A DNA stretch of 64,000 nucleotides from Paractinoplanes lichenicola (GTDB taxonomy: Bacteria > Actinomycetota > Actinomycetes > Mycobacteriales > Micromonosporaceae). The stretch spans positions 1 to 64,000 of the forward strand of contig NZ_JAENHO010000020.1 of NCBI RefSeq assembly GCF_016785085.1, in the 5' to 3' direction. A program made the position numbers and the translations under genes. The number at the start of each line of letters is the position of its first letter. The first letter of the stretch is position 1. Of this stretch, positions 9,856-18,356 are shown one piece after another. The notes under the pieces were generated by a model. That model had not been told where the DNA came from. It made no database searches and was given only the letters and a program-made list of their open reading frames with translations.

Positions 9856-10745
9856 CGCGCTCGGCCCTGCTGGTCACGCACACCGGCCGGCGGCAGAGCA
9901 CCCAGCACGCCCGTACGGTGGCTCAGGATCTGCTGGCGGCCGGTTTCGAGGTGCGGGTCATCGCCGAGGAGGTGGCCGATCTCGACCTGCCGCCCGAGGT
10001 GACCACGGTGGAGGGCCCCTCGCCGTCCGCGGCCGAGGGTGTCGAGATCGTGCTGGCGATGGGCGGCGACGGCACGTTCCTGCGCGCCGCCGAGCTGGCC
10101 CGCCCGGTCAAGGCGCCGCTGCTGGGCATCAACCTGGGCAAGGTCGGCTTCCTGGCCGAGGCCGAGATCGACCACCTCGACCAGGCCGTCAAGGACGTCG
10201 TCGACGGCTCGTACAAGGTGGACGAGCGGCTGACGCTGGACGTGCGCGCGGAGTACGGCGGCCGGGTGATCGCCGAGTCGTGGGCGCTCAACGAGGTCAG
10301 CGTCGAGAAGGGGCAGCGGGCCCAGATGCTCGAGCTGCTGGTCGACGTGGACGGGCGCCCGCTCGCGCGCTACGGCTGCGACGGCGTGGTCTGCGCGACG
10401 CCGACCGGCTCCACGGCGTACGCGTTCTCGGCCGGCGGCCCGGTGGTCTGGCCCGAGGTCGAGGCGCTGCTGCTGGTCCCGATCAGCGCGCACGCCCTGT
10501 TCAGCAAGCCGCTGGTGACCGCGCCGACGTCGTCGTTCGCGCTGACCGTCGACCCTTACACCTCGTTCGCGGTGCTCTGCTGTGACGGACGCCGCACCTG
10601 GGACCTGCCGCCGGGCGCCAAGGTCACCGTCGAGCGCGGTCAGCTGCCCGTACGGCTGGTTCGCCTGCAGCCGCGGCCATTCACCGACGTGCTCGTGGCC
10701 AAGTTCGCCCTGCCGGTCGAGGGGTGGCGCGGCAGCAAGCGCTGA
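9852..10745 (+). CDS. nadK: NAD kinase
   Basis: A 297-residue inorganic polyphosphate/ATP-NAD kinase that makes NADP. The GGDGTFLRAAE motif is at residues 71-81, NLGKVGFL follows, and ATPTGSTAYAFSAGGP is the second conserved signature. ATG 9852 overlaps the tlyA stop by 4 bp, which fixes the start. Order tlyA-nadK-recN is conserved in actinobacteria. Confidence 0.95.
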   Translation: MTRSALLVTHTGRRQSTQHARTVAQDLLAAGFEVRVIAEEVADLDLPPEVTTVEGPSPSAAEGVEIVLAMGGDGTFLRAAELARPVKAPLLGINLGKVGFLAEAEIDHLDQAVKDVVDGSYKVDERLTLDVRAEYGGRVIAESWALNEVSVEKGQRAQMLELLVDVDGRPLARYGCDGVVCATPTGSTAYAFSAGGPVVWPEVEALLLVPISAHALFSKPLVTAPTSSFALTVDPYTSFAVLCCDGRRTWDLPPGAKVTVERGQLPVRLVRLQPRPFTDVLVAKFALPVEGWRGSKR

Positions 10746-10801
10746 CCGGTGGTGCAACCCGCGGTGGGCAAATGTCGGGGGGCACCGATACTGTCTGCCC
10801 T

Positions 10802-12532
10802 GTGCTGGAGGAACTGCGCATCACCGGGCTCGGCGTCATCGACGACACGACGCTGCGGCTGACGGCGGGCATGAACGTCATCACCGGTGAGACCGGTGCC
10901 GGAAAGACCATGGTGGTGACCGGTCTGGGCCTGCTCTTCGGCGGCCGGGCCGACGCCGGGCGGGTGCGCGCCGATCCGGGCCGGGCGGTGGTCGAGGGCC
11001 GGCTGCGCCTCGGCGGCAAGCTGGCCGGCGAGGTGTCGACCCGCGTGTCCGAGGCCGGCGGCGAGGTCGACGACGACGGCACGGTCCTGCTGAGCCGCAC
11101 GGTCACTATCGAGGGCCGCTCCCGGGCGCACGTGGGCGGCCGCAGCATGCCGGTGTCGATGCTGACCGACCTCGGCGAGCGCGTGCTGGCGGTGCACGGC
11201 CAGTCCGACCAGCTGCGCCTGCTGCGCCCGGCCGAGCAGCGGGCCTCGCTCGACCGGTTCGCCGGCCCCGAGCACGAGAAGCTCCTGGAGACCTATCGCG
11301 AGGCGTACGTGCGCTGGCGGGCGGTGACCGACGACCTGGCCGACCGCCGCCGCAACGCCCGCGCCCGCTCGCAGGAGGCCGACCTGCTCAAGCTCGGCCT
11401 CGACGAGATCAGCCGGGTCGACCCCCAGCCGGGGGAGGACGACGACCTGCGGGCCGAGGTGCAGCGTCTCGAGCACGCCGAGGGCCTGCGGGTCGCCGCG
11501 TCGCTGGCCGCCCAGGCGCTGGCCGGCGGGGTCGAGGTGACCGAGGAGACGCCCGACGCCACCCAGCTGCTGGGCACGGCCCGGCGCACCCTCGAGGCGC
11601 AGGCCCAGGTCGACCCGATGCTGGGCGAGCTGGCCGGCCGCATCGAGGAGGCGGCGACCCTGGTCGGTGACGTCTCGGCCGAGCTGTCGGCCTATCTGGG
11701 CGGCCTCGACGCCGACCCGGCCCGCCTCGAGCAGATCTACGAGCGCCGCACCGAGCTGCGCGCGCTCACCCGCAAGTACGCCGATGACGTCGAGGGTGTC
11801 ATCGCCTGGGCCGAGGAGGCGCGCACCAAGCTGGCCGCGCTCGACTCGTCCGACGAGCTGCTCGACGAGCTCGACAAGGAACGCCAGCGGCTCGAGGCCC
11901 AGGTGACCGAGCTGGCCACCCGCCTGACCGAGGCGCGCACCGAGGCCGCGGTCCGCTTCAGCGACGCGGTCAGCGTCGAGCTGGCCGGCCTGGCCATGCC
12001 GCACGCCCGGGTCGAGGTGGCCGTGGTGCCGCGCGCGGTCGGCAAGGACGAGCCGGCGCTCGGCCCCGACGGCGCCGACGAGGTCGAGCTGCGGCTGGTG
12101 GCCCACCCCGGCGCGCCGTCGCTGCCGCTGCAGAAGGGCGCGTCCGGCGGCGAGTTGTCCCGGGTGATGCTGGCCATCGAGGTCGTGTTCGCCGGGGCCG
12201 GCGGCCCCGAGACGCTGGTCTTCGACGAGGTCGACTCGGGGGTCGGCGGCACCGCCGCGGTCGAGATCGGCAAGCGGCTGGCCCGCCTCGCCCGCACCCA
12301 TCAGGTGCTGGTGGTGACCCACCTGCCGCAGGTGGCCGCGTTCGCCGACCGGCACCTGGTCGTGGCCAAGGACACCGGCGGCGCGATCACCACCAGCGGG
12401 GTGCGCGTCGTCGAGGAGACCGAGCGGGCGCGCGAGCTGTCCCGCATGCTGGCCGGATTGCCCGATTCCGATCTGGGCATCGCGCACGCGGAGGAGTTGC
12501 TGGCCGTCGCGGGCCGCGAGAAAAGGGCCTGA
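10802..12532 (+). CDS. recN: DNA repair protein RecN
   Basis: A 576-residue SMC-like ATPase for double-strand-break repair. Walker A is GETGAGKT at residues 29-36. Long coiled-coil arms occupy the middle. The C-terminal half has the ABC signature KGASGGELSRVMLAIE and Walker B LVFDEVDSGVGG, then VLVVTHLPQVAAFAD. GTG 10802 is chosen because the family begins MLxELRI; an upstream ATG at 10772 would add ten residues and cannot be excluded, since neither has a good Shine-Dalgarno sequence. Confidence 0.93.
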   Translation: MLEELRITGLGVIDDTTLRLTAGMNVITGETGAGKTMVVTGLGLLFGGRADAGRVRADPGRAVVEGRLRLGGKLAGEVSTRVSEAGGEVDDDGTVLLSRTVTIEGRSRAHVGGRSMPVSMLTDLGERVLAVHGQSDQLRLLRPAEQRASLDRFAGPEHEKLLETYREAYVRWRAVTDDLADRRRNARARSQEADLLKLGLDEISRVDPQPGEDDDLRAEVQRLEHAEGLRVAASLAAQALAGGVEVTEETPDATQLLGTARRTLEAQAQVDPMLGELAGRIEEAATLVGDVSAELSAYLGGLDADPARLEQIYERRTELRALTRKYADDVEGVIAWAEEARTKLAALDSSDELLDELDKERQRLEAQVTELATRLTEARTEAAVRFSDAVSVELAGLAMPHARVEVAVVPRAVGKDEPALGPDGADEVELRLVAHPGAPSLPLQKGASGGELSRVMLAIEVVFAGAGGPETLVFDEVDSGVGGTAAVEIGKRLARLARTHQVLVVTHLPQVAAFADRHLVVAKDTGGAITTSGVRVVEETERARELSRMLAGLPDSDLGIAHAEELLAVAGREKRA

Positions 12533-12544
12533 GCAGGGCGTTCG

Positions 12545-12588
12545 GTCATGGCACCATGACTGAGAGGGACGAGCGGGGCAAATGCCCC
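12545..12588 (+). promoter_or_regulatory. Two inverted repeats between recN and steA
   Basis: 12545-12560 is a perfect 7-2-7 palindrome (GTCATGGCACCATGAC). 12575-12588 is a GGGGCA-AA-TGCCCC hairpin followed by TTTAG. The first looks like a protein operator; the second like a weak terminator or attenuator after recN. Confidence 0.45.
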
Positions 12589-12653
12589 TTTAGTGGGTGA
12601 GATCGCGCATGTCGCGTGCCAGGCGCGTGATACGGCATGTCAGGATGGCCGTG

Positions 12654-13832
12654 ATGCGACTTCCCACCTTGCGCCGCGCGCGGAGCACCGATCCCGATGC
12701 CCTCGCCGGCACCGCACGCCTCGACCGCCGGACCAAGCGTCTGACCGGCCGGCTGCGCCCCGGCGAGATCGCCGTGATCGACCACGTCGACATCGACCGG
12801 GTGGCCGCCGACGCGCTGGTCGCCGTCGGGGTCGCCGCGGTGCTCAACGCGAAGCCGTCGATCTCGGGCCGCTATCCGAATCTCGGCCCCGAGGTGCTGA
12901 TCAAAAACGGCATCGTGCTGATCGACGACCTCGGCGAGGAGATCTTCGAGCGGCTGCGCGAGGGCGACTCGGTGGTCATCGAGGGCGACAGCGTGCTGCT
13001 CGACGGCGAGCCGGTCGGCTCGGGCGTCCGGCAGGATGCCGAGACCGTGGCCCGGTCGATGGCCGACGCCCGCGAGGGCCTGTCGGTGCAGCTCGAGGCG
13101 TTCGCCGCGAACACCATGGATTACCTCAAGCAGGAGCGGGAGCTGCTGCTCGACGGCGTCGGCGTGCCCGACGTGCGCACCCAGATCGCCGGCCGGCACG
13201 TGCTGATCGTGGTCCGGGGTTACGACTACAAGGACGACCTCGACGTCCTGCGGCCCTACATCCACGAATACAAGCCGGTGCTGATCGGCGTCGACGGCGG
13301 CGCCGACGCATTGGTCGAGTCCGGCTACACGCCCGACATGATCATCGGCGACATGGATTCGGTCACCGACGACGTGCTGCGCTGCGGGGCCGAGGTCGTG
13401 GTGCACGCCTATCCGGACGGCCGCGCCCCCGGTCTCGAGCGGGTGCACAAGCTCGACGTGGCCGCGCTGACCTTCCCGGCCGCCGCCACGAGCGAAGACC
13501 TGGCCATGCTGCTCGCCGACGACAAGGGCGCGACCCTGATCGTGGCCGTGGGCACGCACGCCAACCTGGTCGAGTTCCTCGACAAGGGCCGCGGCGGCAT
13601 GGCCTCGACGTTCCTGACCCGGCTCAAGGTCGGCGGCAAGCTGGTCGACGCCAAGGGGGTGAGCCGGCTCTACAAGCAGAACATCTCCGGGTCGGCCCTG
13701 CTGCTGCTCGTGCTCTCGGCGACCGCGGCGATGGCGTCCGCGGTGGCGGTGTCCACGGTCGGCAAGGCGTACCTGACCGTGGTTTCCGAGTGGTGGGACA
13801 ATCTGGTCTTCCAGCTCGGCCATCTTTTCTAA
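12654..13832 (+). CDS. steA: SteA-like cell-division/cytokinetic ring protein
   Basis: A 392-residue protein homologous in layout to corynebacterial SteA and Rv1697. The middle part has a thiamin-pyrophosphokinase-like fold signature (VLIGVDGGADALVESG, DMIIGDMDSVTDDVL), and a single hydrophobic segment near the C-terminus (SALLLLVLSATAAMASAVAV, ~350-370) anchors it to the membrane. SteA works with SteB at the septum in corynebacteria. ATG 12654 has AGGA eight bases upstream; ATG 12645 is an alternative. It lies 13 bp from steB, so the two are cotranscribed. Confidence 0.88.
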   Translation: MRLPTLRRARSTDPDALAGTARLDRRTKRLTGRLRPGEIAVIDHVDIDRVAADALVAVGVAAVLNAKPSISGRYPNLGPEVLIKNGIVLIDDLGEEIFERLREGDSVVIEGDSVLLDGEPVGSGVRQDAETVARSMADAREGLSVQLEAFAANTMDYLKQERELLLDGVGVPDVRTQIAGRHVLIVVRGYDYKDDLDVLRPYIHEYKPVLIGVDGGADALVESGYTPDMIIGDMDSVTDDVLRCGAEVVVHAYPDGRAPGLERVHKLDVAALTFPAAATSEDLAMLLADDKGATLIVAVGTHANLVEFLDKGRGGMASTFLTRLKVGGKLVDAKGVSRLYKQNISGSALLLLVLSATAAMASAVAVSTVGKAYLTVVSEWWDNLVFQLGHLF

Positions 13833-13845
13833 CGGGGCTCTCGTC

Positions 13846-14799
13846 GTGATCAATTTCCGGTACCACGTGGTGTCGCTCACCGCCGTCTTCCTGGCCCTGG
13901 CCATCGGCCTGGTCGTGGGCACGGCCGCGCTCAACGGTCCGGTCGCCGACAACCTCAAGAGCCAGATCACCGCGCTCAACAAGGACCTGTCGAACAAGCG
14001 CGACGAGATCAACCAGTATCGCGAGGAGATCAACCGCAGCCAGGAGTTCGCCACCGAGATCGCCCCGGCCCTGCTCGACGGCAAGCTGGCCGGGCGCAAG
14101 CTGGCCGTGGTGGCGCTGCCCGGCACGGATCAGTACGCCGACAAGGTGATCCAGATGCTGGCGATCACCGGCGTCACGGTCACGGCCAAGGTCACCGTGC
14201 AGGACAAGTTCTTCGACCCCGCGGTCGAGCTCGAGCTGCTCGACCTGGCCAGCGTGACGTCGCAGCCGACGATCAGCACGGCCGACCTGCCGGTCAACAG
14301 CAACGGCGTCGAGACGGCCAGCGCGCAGCTCGCCCTGGCGCTGCTGCAGCGGCCCTCGGTCGCCGGCGCGGCCCCGGTCACGCAGCCGTCGGCGGCCGAC
14401 GTGACCGCGGTCCTTACGGCGTACACCAAGGCGAGCTACATCGCGGTCGAGGACGACGCCGTCGGCGGGGCCGAGGCCACCTTGATCATCACCGGCGCCC
14501 CCGCCGTCGACAAGGACGCCGCGAAGAAGGCGCAGTCGCTGGTCAGCATGGCCGAGCAGTTCAGCGACGAGCGCCGGCTGATCGTGGCCGGGGTCGGCGT
14601 GGGCGAGGGCAACCTCATCTCGGCCGTGCGCGGCGACCCGACGCTCAACAAAAAGATCTCCACGGTGGACAACGTGAGCACGACCGACGGCCAGGTCGCC
14701 TCGGCGATGGCGACCGTCGAGCGGGTGGTCGACGACAAGACCGGCCACTACGGCCTGGCCGCGGGCGCCGCGTCGCTGGTGCCCAAGGCCGCGTCGTAG
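13846..14799 (+). CDS. steB: SteB/MctB-family membrane-anchored protein
   Basis: A 317-residue protein with an N-terminal membrane anchor (residues ~9-28, LTAVFLALAIGLVVGTAAL), an adjacent coiled coil (~35-70) and an extracytoplasmic domain. The family is annotated as copper transporter MctB (Rv1698) in mycobacteria and as SteB, the partner of SteA, in corynebacteria. GTG start at 13846. The gene order steA-steB supports the envelope/septum role. Confidence 0.88.
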   Translation: MINFRYHVVSLTAVFLALAIGLVVGTAALNGPVADNLKSQITALNKDLSNKRDEINQYREEINRSQEFATEIAPALLDGKLAGRKLAVVALPGTDQYADKVIQMLAITGVTVTAKVTVQDKFFDPAVELELLDLASVTSQPTISTADLPVNSNGVETASAQLALALLQRPSVAGAAPVTQPSAADVTAVLTAYTKASYIAVEDDAVGGAEATLIITGAPAVDKDAAKKAQSLVSMAEQFSDERRLIVAGVGVGEGNLISAVRGDPTLNKKISTVDNVSTTDGQVASAMATVERVVDDKTGHYGLAAGAASLVPKAAS

Positions 14800-14824
14800 C
14801 GGCGGGTCTCTAGACTTCCTGCCC

Positions 14825-15679
14825 ATGGCAACCCTCCGCTCGCTGGTCGCCGGCGCGGCCGTCGCCCGGGCCGCGCTCGCCTGGATCCGGCGCGACCAGC
14901 ACGCCGGCGCGCTCGAGCGCACCAACTTCCACGGCCGCACGGTCACCCTGGCCGGCGGTCCGGCGCTCGCCCTCGGCGCGAGCACGGCCGCGGCGCTCGG
15001 CGCGGGCAGCGGCCGGCTGGCCGCCGCCGCGGTCACCGCCGGGGCGGTCTCGGGCGCGGTCGGCCTCTACGACGACGTCGCCGGCAACCGGCCCGAGCAG
15101 AAGGCGGCCAAGGGCTTCGCCGGGCACCTGGGCGCGCTGCGCGAGGGCCGGGTCACCAGCGGCCTGGTCAAGATCGCCGGGGTGGGCGCGGCCGGGCTGG
15201 TGGCCAGCGCGCTGATCGGCAGCACGCGGCCGAGCCGGGCCGGGCGGGCCGCCGACGTGCTGCTGGGCGCGGGTGTCATCGCCGGCCTGGCCAATGTGGT
15301 CAACCTGCTCGACCTGCGCCCCGGGCGGGCTCTCAAAGCGGGCGCGCTCATCGGCGCCCCGCTGGCCCTGGGCCGCTCGGGCGGGGTCGCGGCGGGCACG
15401 CTGGGCGCCTCGGCCGCGCTGCTCCCCGACGATCTGGGCGAAGAGATCATGCTGGGCGACTCGGGGGCCAACGCGCTGGGCGCGCTGCTCGGCGTGGCCC
15501 TGGTGGCCCGCAGCGGCCCGGCCGGGCGGCTGGCCGCGCTGACCGTGCTGGGCGCGCTCACCGCGGCCAGCGAAAAGGTCAGCTTCACCAAGGTCATCCA
15601 GGACACGCCGTGGTTGCGCCGCGTCGACGAGCTGGGCCGGCGGGGGCCGACCGGGAGCGTCAGCCGGGGCACGGTTTGA
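14825..15679 (+). CDS. PNPT-like (MraY/WecA-type) phosphosugar transferase homologue
   Basis: A 284-residue very hydrophobic protein. GLYDDVAGN matches the first Asp-rich motif of polyprenol-phosphate phospho-sugar transferases, NVVNLLDLRPGRALK corresponds to the NLxDGxxG segment, and MLGDSGANALGALLG to the MLGDxGA motif. Fewer transmembrane segments are visible than in MraY, so it is a shorter variant. It probably attaches a sugar phosphate to a polyprenyl carrier. The stop overlaps the next start (TTGA). Confidence 0.75.
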   Translation: MATLRSLVAGAAVARAALAWIRRDQHAGALERTNFHGRTVTLAGGPALALGASTAAALGAGSGRLAAAAVTAGAVSGAVGLYDDVAGNRPEQKAAKGFAGHLGALREGRVTSGLVKIAGVGAAGLVASALIGSTRPSRAGRAADVLLGAGVIAGLANVVNLLDLRPGRALKAGALIGAPLALGRSGGVAAGTLGASAALLPDDLGEEIMLGDSGANALGALLGVALVARSGPAGRLAALTVLGALTAASEKVSFTKVIQDTPWLRRVDELGRRGPTGSVSRGTV

Positions 15680-17244
15680 CGAAGGCCCCCGCGGTCAAGA
15701 TCGCCGGGGCCGCGGCGCTGATCACCGTGCTGACGGTGGTGGCGCGGCTGGCCGGGTTCGGCCGCACGTTCGTCTTCCTCAACACGGTCGGGCCCACCAA
15801 CCTGGGCGACGTCTACAACGCCGCCAACACGATCCCCAACATCGTCTTCGAGCTCGTTGCCGGGGGCGCCCTGGCCAGCCTGGTCGTGCCGCTGCTGGCC
15901 GGCGCGGTGGCCAACGGGGACCGTGAGCGGGTCGACGCGGTGTCCTCGGCCCTGCTGACCTGGGTGCTGGTTCTGCTCGTGCCGCTGGCCGGGCTGGTCG
16001 CCCTGCTGGCCGGCCCGATCGCGAGCCTGCTCGACCTGCCGGCCGCTCACCAGGAGACCGCCGCGAGCATGCTGCGGGTCTTCGCACCCCAGCTCCCCCT
16101 GTACGGCGTGGGAATCGTGCTCACCGGCGTGCTCCAGGCCCACCACCGCTTCGCCTGGCCGGTGATCGCTCCGCTGCTGTCCAGCGTCACCGTGATGGGC
16201 GCCTACCTGTCCTACGCGGTGATCGACGGAACCAAGACCGGCCTGGGCGGGCTGACCCGCACCGGGGAGTTGTTCCTCTCGGTCGGCACCACGTGCGGGG
16301 TCGTGGTGCTCGCGCTGTGCCTTTTCATTCCGTTGCGGCGGCTGCGCCTGCGGCTGCGGCCGAGCCTGCGGTTCCCGGGCGACGAGGGTCGTCAGGCGGT
16401 GCGGCTGGGCTGGGCCGGCGCGGTGACGGTGGGCTCGCAGCAACTGATCACGCTGGCCGCGATCGTGCTGCTGACCGGCGACGGCGACCTCTCGCTCTAC
16501 AACGCGGCGCAGACGGTCTTCCTGCTGCCCTGGGCGGTGCTGGCCGTGCCGGTGGCGACCGCCGTCTACCCGTCCCTGTCGGCCGCCGCGAGCCGGGGCG
16601 ACGACGAGGCGTACCGGCAAGCTTTGTCGGGCACCGCGAGGTCGGTCATGCTGCTGGCCGGGCTCGGAGTGGCCGTGTTGATCGCCGTGGCCGGTCCGGC
16701 CGCCTTCCTGATCGCCGCCGGCCCCGCCTCGTCGGGCATCGTCGGGTTCGCGCCGGGGCTGCTCGGTTACGCCCTTTTCGCCCTGCTGTCCCGGGCTCTC
16801 TACGCCCGCGGCGCCACTTCCGCGGCGGCCTTCTCGACAGCGGTCGGCTGGGTCGTCGCGGCCGGTTCCGCGCTGGCCCTGACGGTGCTGGGGGACAACC
16901 GCCAGGTGCTGGCGCTCAGCCTGGCCAACGCGATCGGCATGTCGGTCATCGGACTCTTGCTCGTGCTGGCCGTCCGCCGGCACGCCGGAGCGGCCGCGCT
17001 GGCCGGCCTGGGCCGCACCACGCTGGTCACAGTGCTCGCGGCCGGCCTCGCCGCGCTCGCCGGGTGGGGCGTGGTGGCCGGGCTGGGCGGCCTGTTCGGC
17101 CCGACCCCCCAGGTTCTCGGCAGCATTGTGCAAGGCATATTGGGTGGGCTCGCCGTGCTGGTGGTCTTCGTGGGCGTCGTCTACCCACTGGCCCGGCACG
17201 ACCTGGCGCCGCTGGCCCGCCGGCTGCGGCGCCGCTCGGCCTAG
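15676..17244 (+). CDS. MurJ/MviN-family lipid-linked oligosaccharide flippase
   Basis: A 522-residue polytopic membrane protein of the MOP superfamily. The N-terminus (VVARLAGFGRTFVFLNTVG, then GDVYNAANTIPNIVFELVAGG) matches MurJ-type flippases. TTG start at 15676 overlaps the upstream stop by 4 bp. Its neighbours, a PNPT-like transferase and a GT4 glycosyltransferase, suggest it flips a lipid-linked glycan other than, or in addition to, lipid II. It is probably a paralogue and not the main MurJ, which in actinobacteria sits elsewhere; this is inference. Confidence 0.85.
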   Translation: MTKAPAVKIAGAAALITVLTVVARLAGFGRTFVFLNTVGPTNLGDVYNAANTIPNIVFELVAGGALASLVVPLLAGAVANGDRERVDAVSSALLTWVLVLLVPLAGLVALLAGPIASLLDLPAAHQETAASMLRVFAPQLPLYGVGIVLTGVLQAHHRFAWPVIAPLLSSVTVMGAYLSYAVIDGTKTGLGGLTRTGELFLSVGTTCGVVVLALCLFIPLRRLRLRLRPSLRFPGDEGRQAVRLGWAGAVTVGSQQLITLAAIVLLTGDGDLSLYNAAQTVFLLPWAVLAVPVATAVYPSLSAAASRGDDEAYRQALSGTARSVMLLAGLGVAVLIAVAGPAAFLIAAGPASSGIVGFAPGLLGYALFALLSRALYARGATSAAAFSTAVGWVVAAGSALALTVLGDNRQVLALSLANAIGMSVIGLLLVLAVRRHAGAAALAGLGRTTLVTVLAAGLAALAGWGVVAGLGGLFGPTPQVLGSIVQGILGGLAVLVVFVGVVYPLARHDLAPLARRLRRRSA

Positions 17245-17255
17245 AAGGAGAATTC

Positions 17256-18356
17256 GTGGGCGACGACTGGCGTGGTTCGGTGGCTCTGGTGCTGGCGTCC
17301 AGCACCGGCGGGGTCGGCCAGCACGTCGCGTCGCTGGCCCGCGGCCTGGTCGCGGCCGGCTGCGACGTGCTCGTCTGCGGCCCCGCGGCCACCGACGAGC
17401 TGTTCGGCTTCACCGCCGCGGGGGCCACCTTCGCCGCCGTCGAGATCCCGGCCAGTCCCGGCCCGCAGGACGCGGGGGCCGTCCGCCAGCTGCGCAGCGC
17501 CCTGGCCGCCCGCGGGCCCGACGTCGTGCACGCCCACGGCTTCCGGGCCGGGTTCGTCGCCCAGCTCGCCCGCGCGGGCGCGCCGCTGGTCGTCACCTGG
17601 CACAACGCCGTGCTGGTCCGCGGCCTGCGCGGGCAGGTTGCGGCCCTGGTCGAGCGGGTGGTCGCCCGCAGCGCCACGCTCACCCTGGGCGCCTCGGAAG
17701 ACCTCGTGGAGCGGGCGACCACGCTGGGCGCCCGCCGGGCTCGGCTCGGGGCGGTCGCCGCGCCGACCCTGCCCAACCCGCGGCGCACCCGTTCGGCCGT
17801 GCGCGCCGAGTTCCGGCTGCCGCCGCGGACCCCGCTGATCCTCTCGGTCGGCCGGCTGCACCCGCAGAAGCGCTACGACCTGCTCGTCGAGGCGTCCGCC
17901 CGCTGGCGTGAGCTCGACCCGGCGCCGGTGGTCGTGGTGGCCGGCTCCGGCCCCAGCTACATGGAGCTGGCCCAGCTCGCCTCGCAGAAACGCGCCCCGT
18001 TCCACCTGCTGGGCCGGCGCAACGACGTGGCCGACCTGCTGCTCGGGGCCGACCTGGCCGTGATCACCAGCGACTGGGAGGCCCGGCAGCTGTTCGCCCA
18101 GGAGGCGCTCGAGGCGGGCGTGCCGCTGATCAGCACGGCCGTGGGCGGGCTGCCCGGCCTGGTCGGCGACGCGGCCATGCTGATCCCGCCGGACGACGTG
18201 GACGCGCTCGACAACGCCGTCCGGGCGATGCTGGCCGACCCCGAGCTGCGGGCCGACTACGCCGCCCGGGGGCCCGAGCAGGCCGCGACCTGGCCCGGGG
18301 AGTCCGACACGGTGGCCGACGTCCTGGCCGCGTACGGGGAAGTGACGAGCTCTTGA
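17256..18356 (+). CDS. Family 4 glycosyltransferase (GT-B)
   Basis: A 366-residue GT-B fold enzyme. The N-terminal domain has the glycine loop SSTGGVGQHV and HAHGFRAGFVAQLAR; the C-terminal nucleotide-sugar domain has LSVGRLHPQKRYD and the EALEAGVPLISTAVGGLPG segment with the E-x7-E-like signature. GTG 17256 has AAGGAG five bases upstream. It acts in the cytoplasm and adds a sugar from an NDP-sugar to the glycan of this module; the donor is unknown. Its stop overlaps the next start (TTGA). Confidence 0.88.
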   Translation: MGDDWRGSVALVLASSTGGVGQHVASLARGLVAAGCDVLVCGPAATDELFGFTAAGATFAAVEIPASPGPQDAGAVRQLRSALAARGPDVVHAHGFRAGFVAQLARAGAPLVVTWHNAVLVRGLRGQVAALVERVVARSATLTLGASEDLVERATTLGARRARLGAVAAPTLPNPRRTRSAVRAEFRLPPRTPLILSVGRLHPQKRYDLLVEASARWRELDPAPVVVVAGSGPSYMELAQLASQKRAPFHLLGRRNDVADLLLGADLAVITSDWEARQLFAQEALEAGVPLISTAVGGLPGLVGDAAMLIPPDDVDALDNAVRAMLADPELRADYAARGPEQAATWPGESDTVADVLAAYGEVTSS

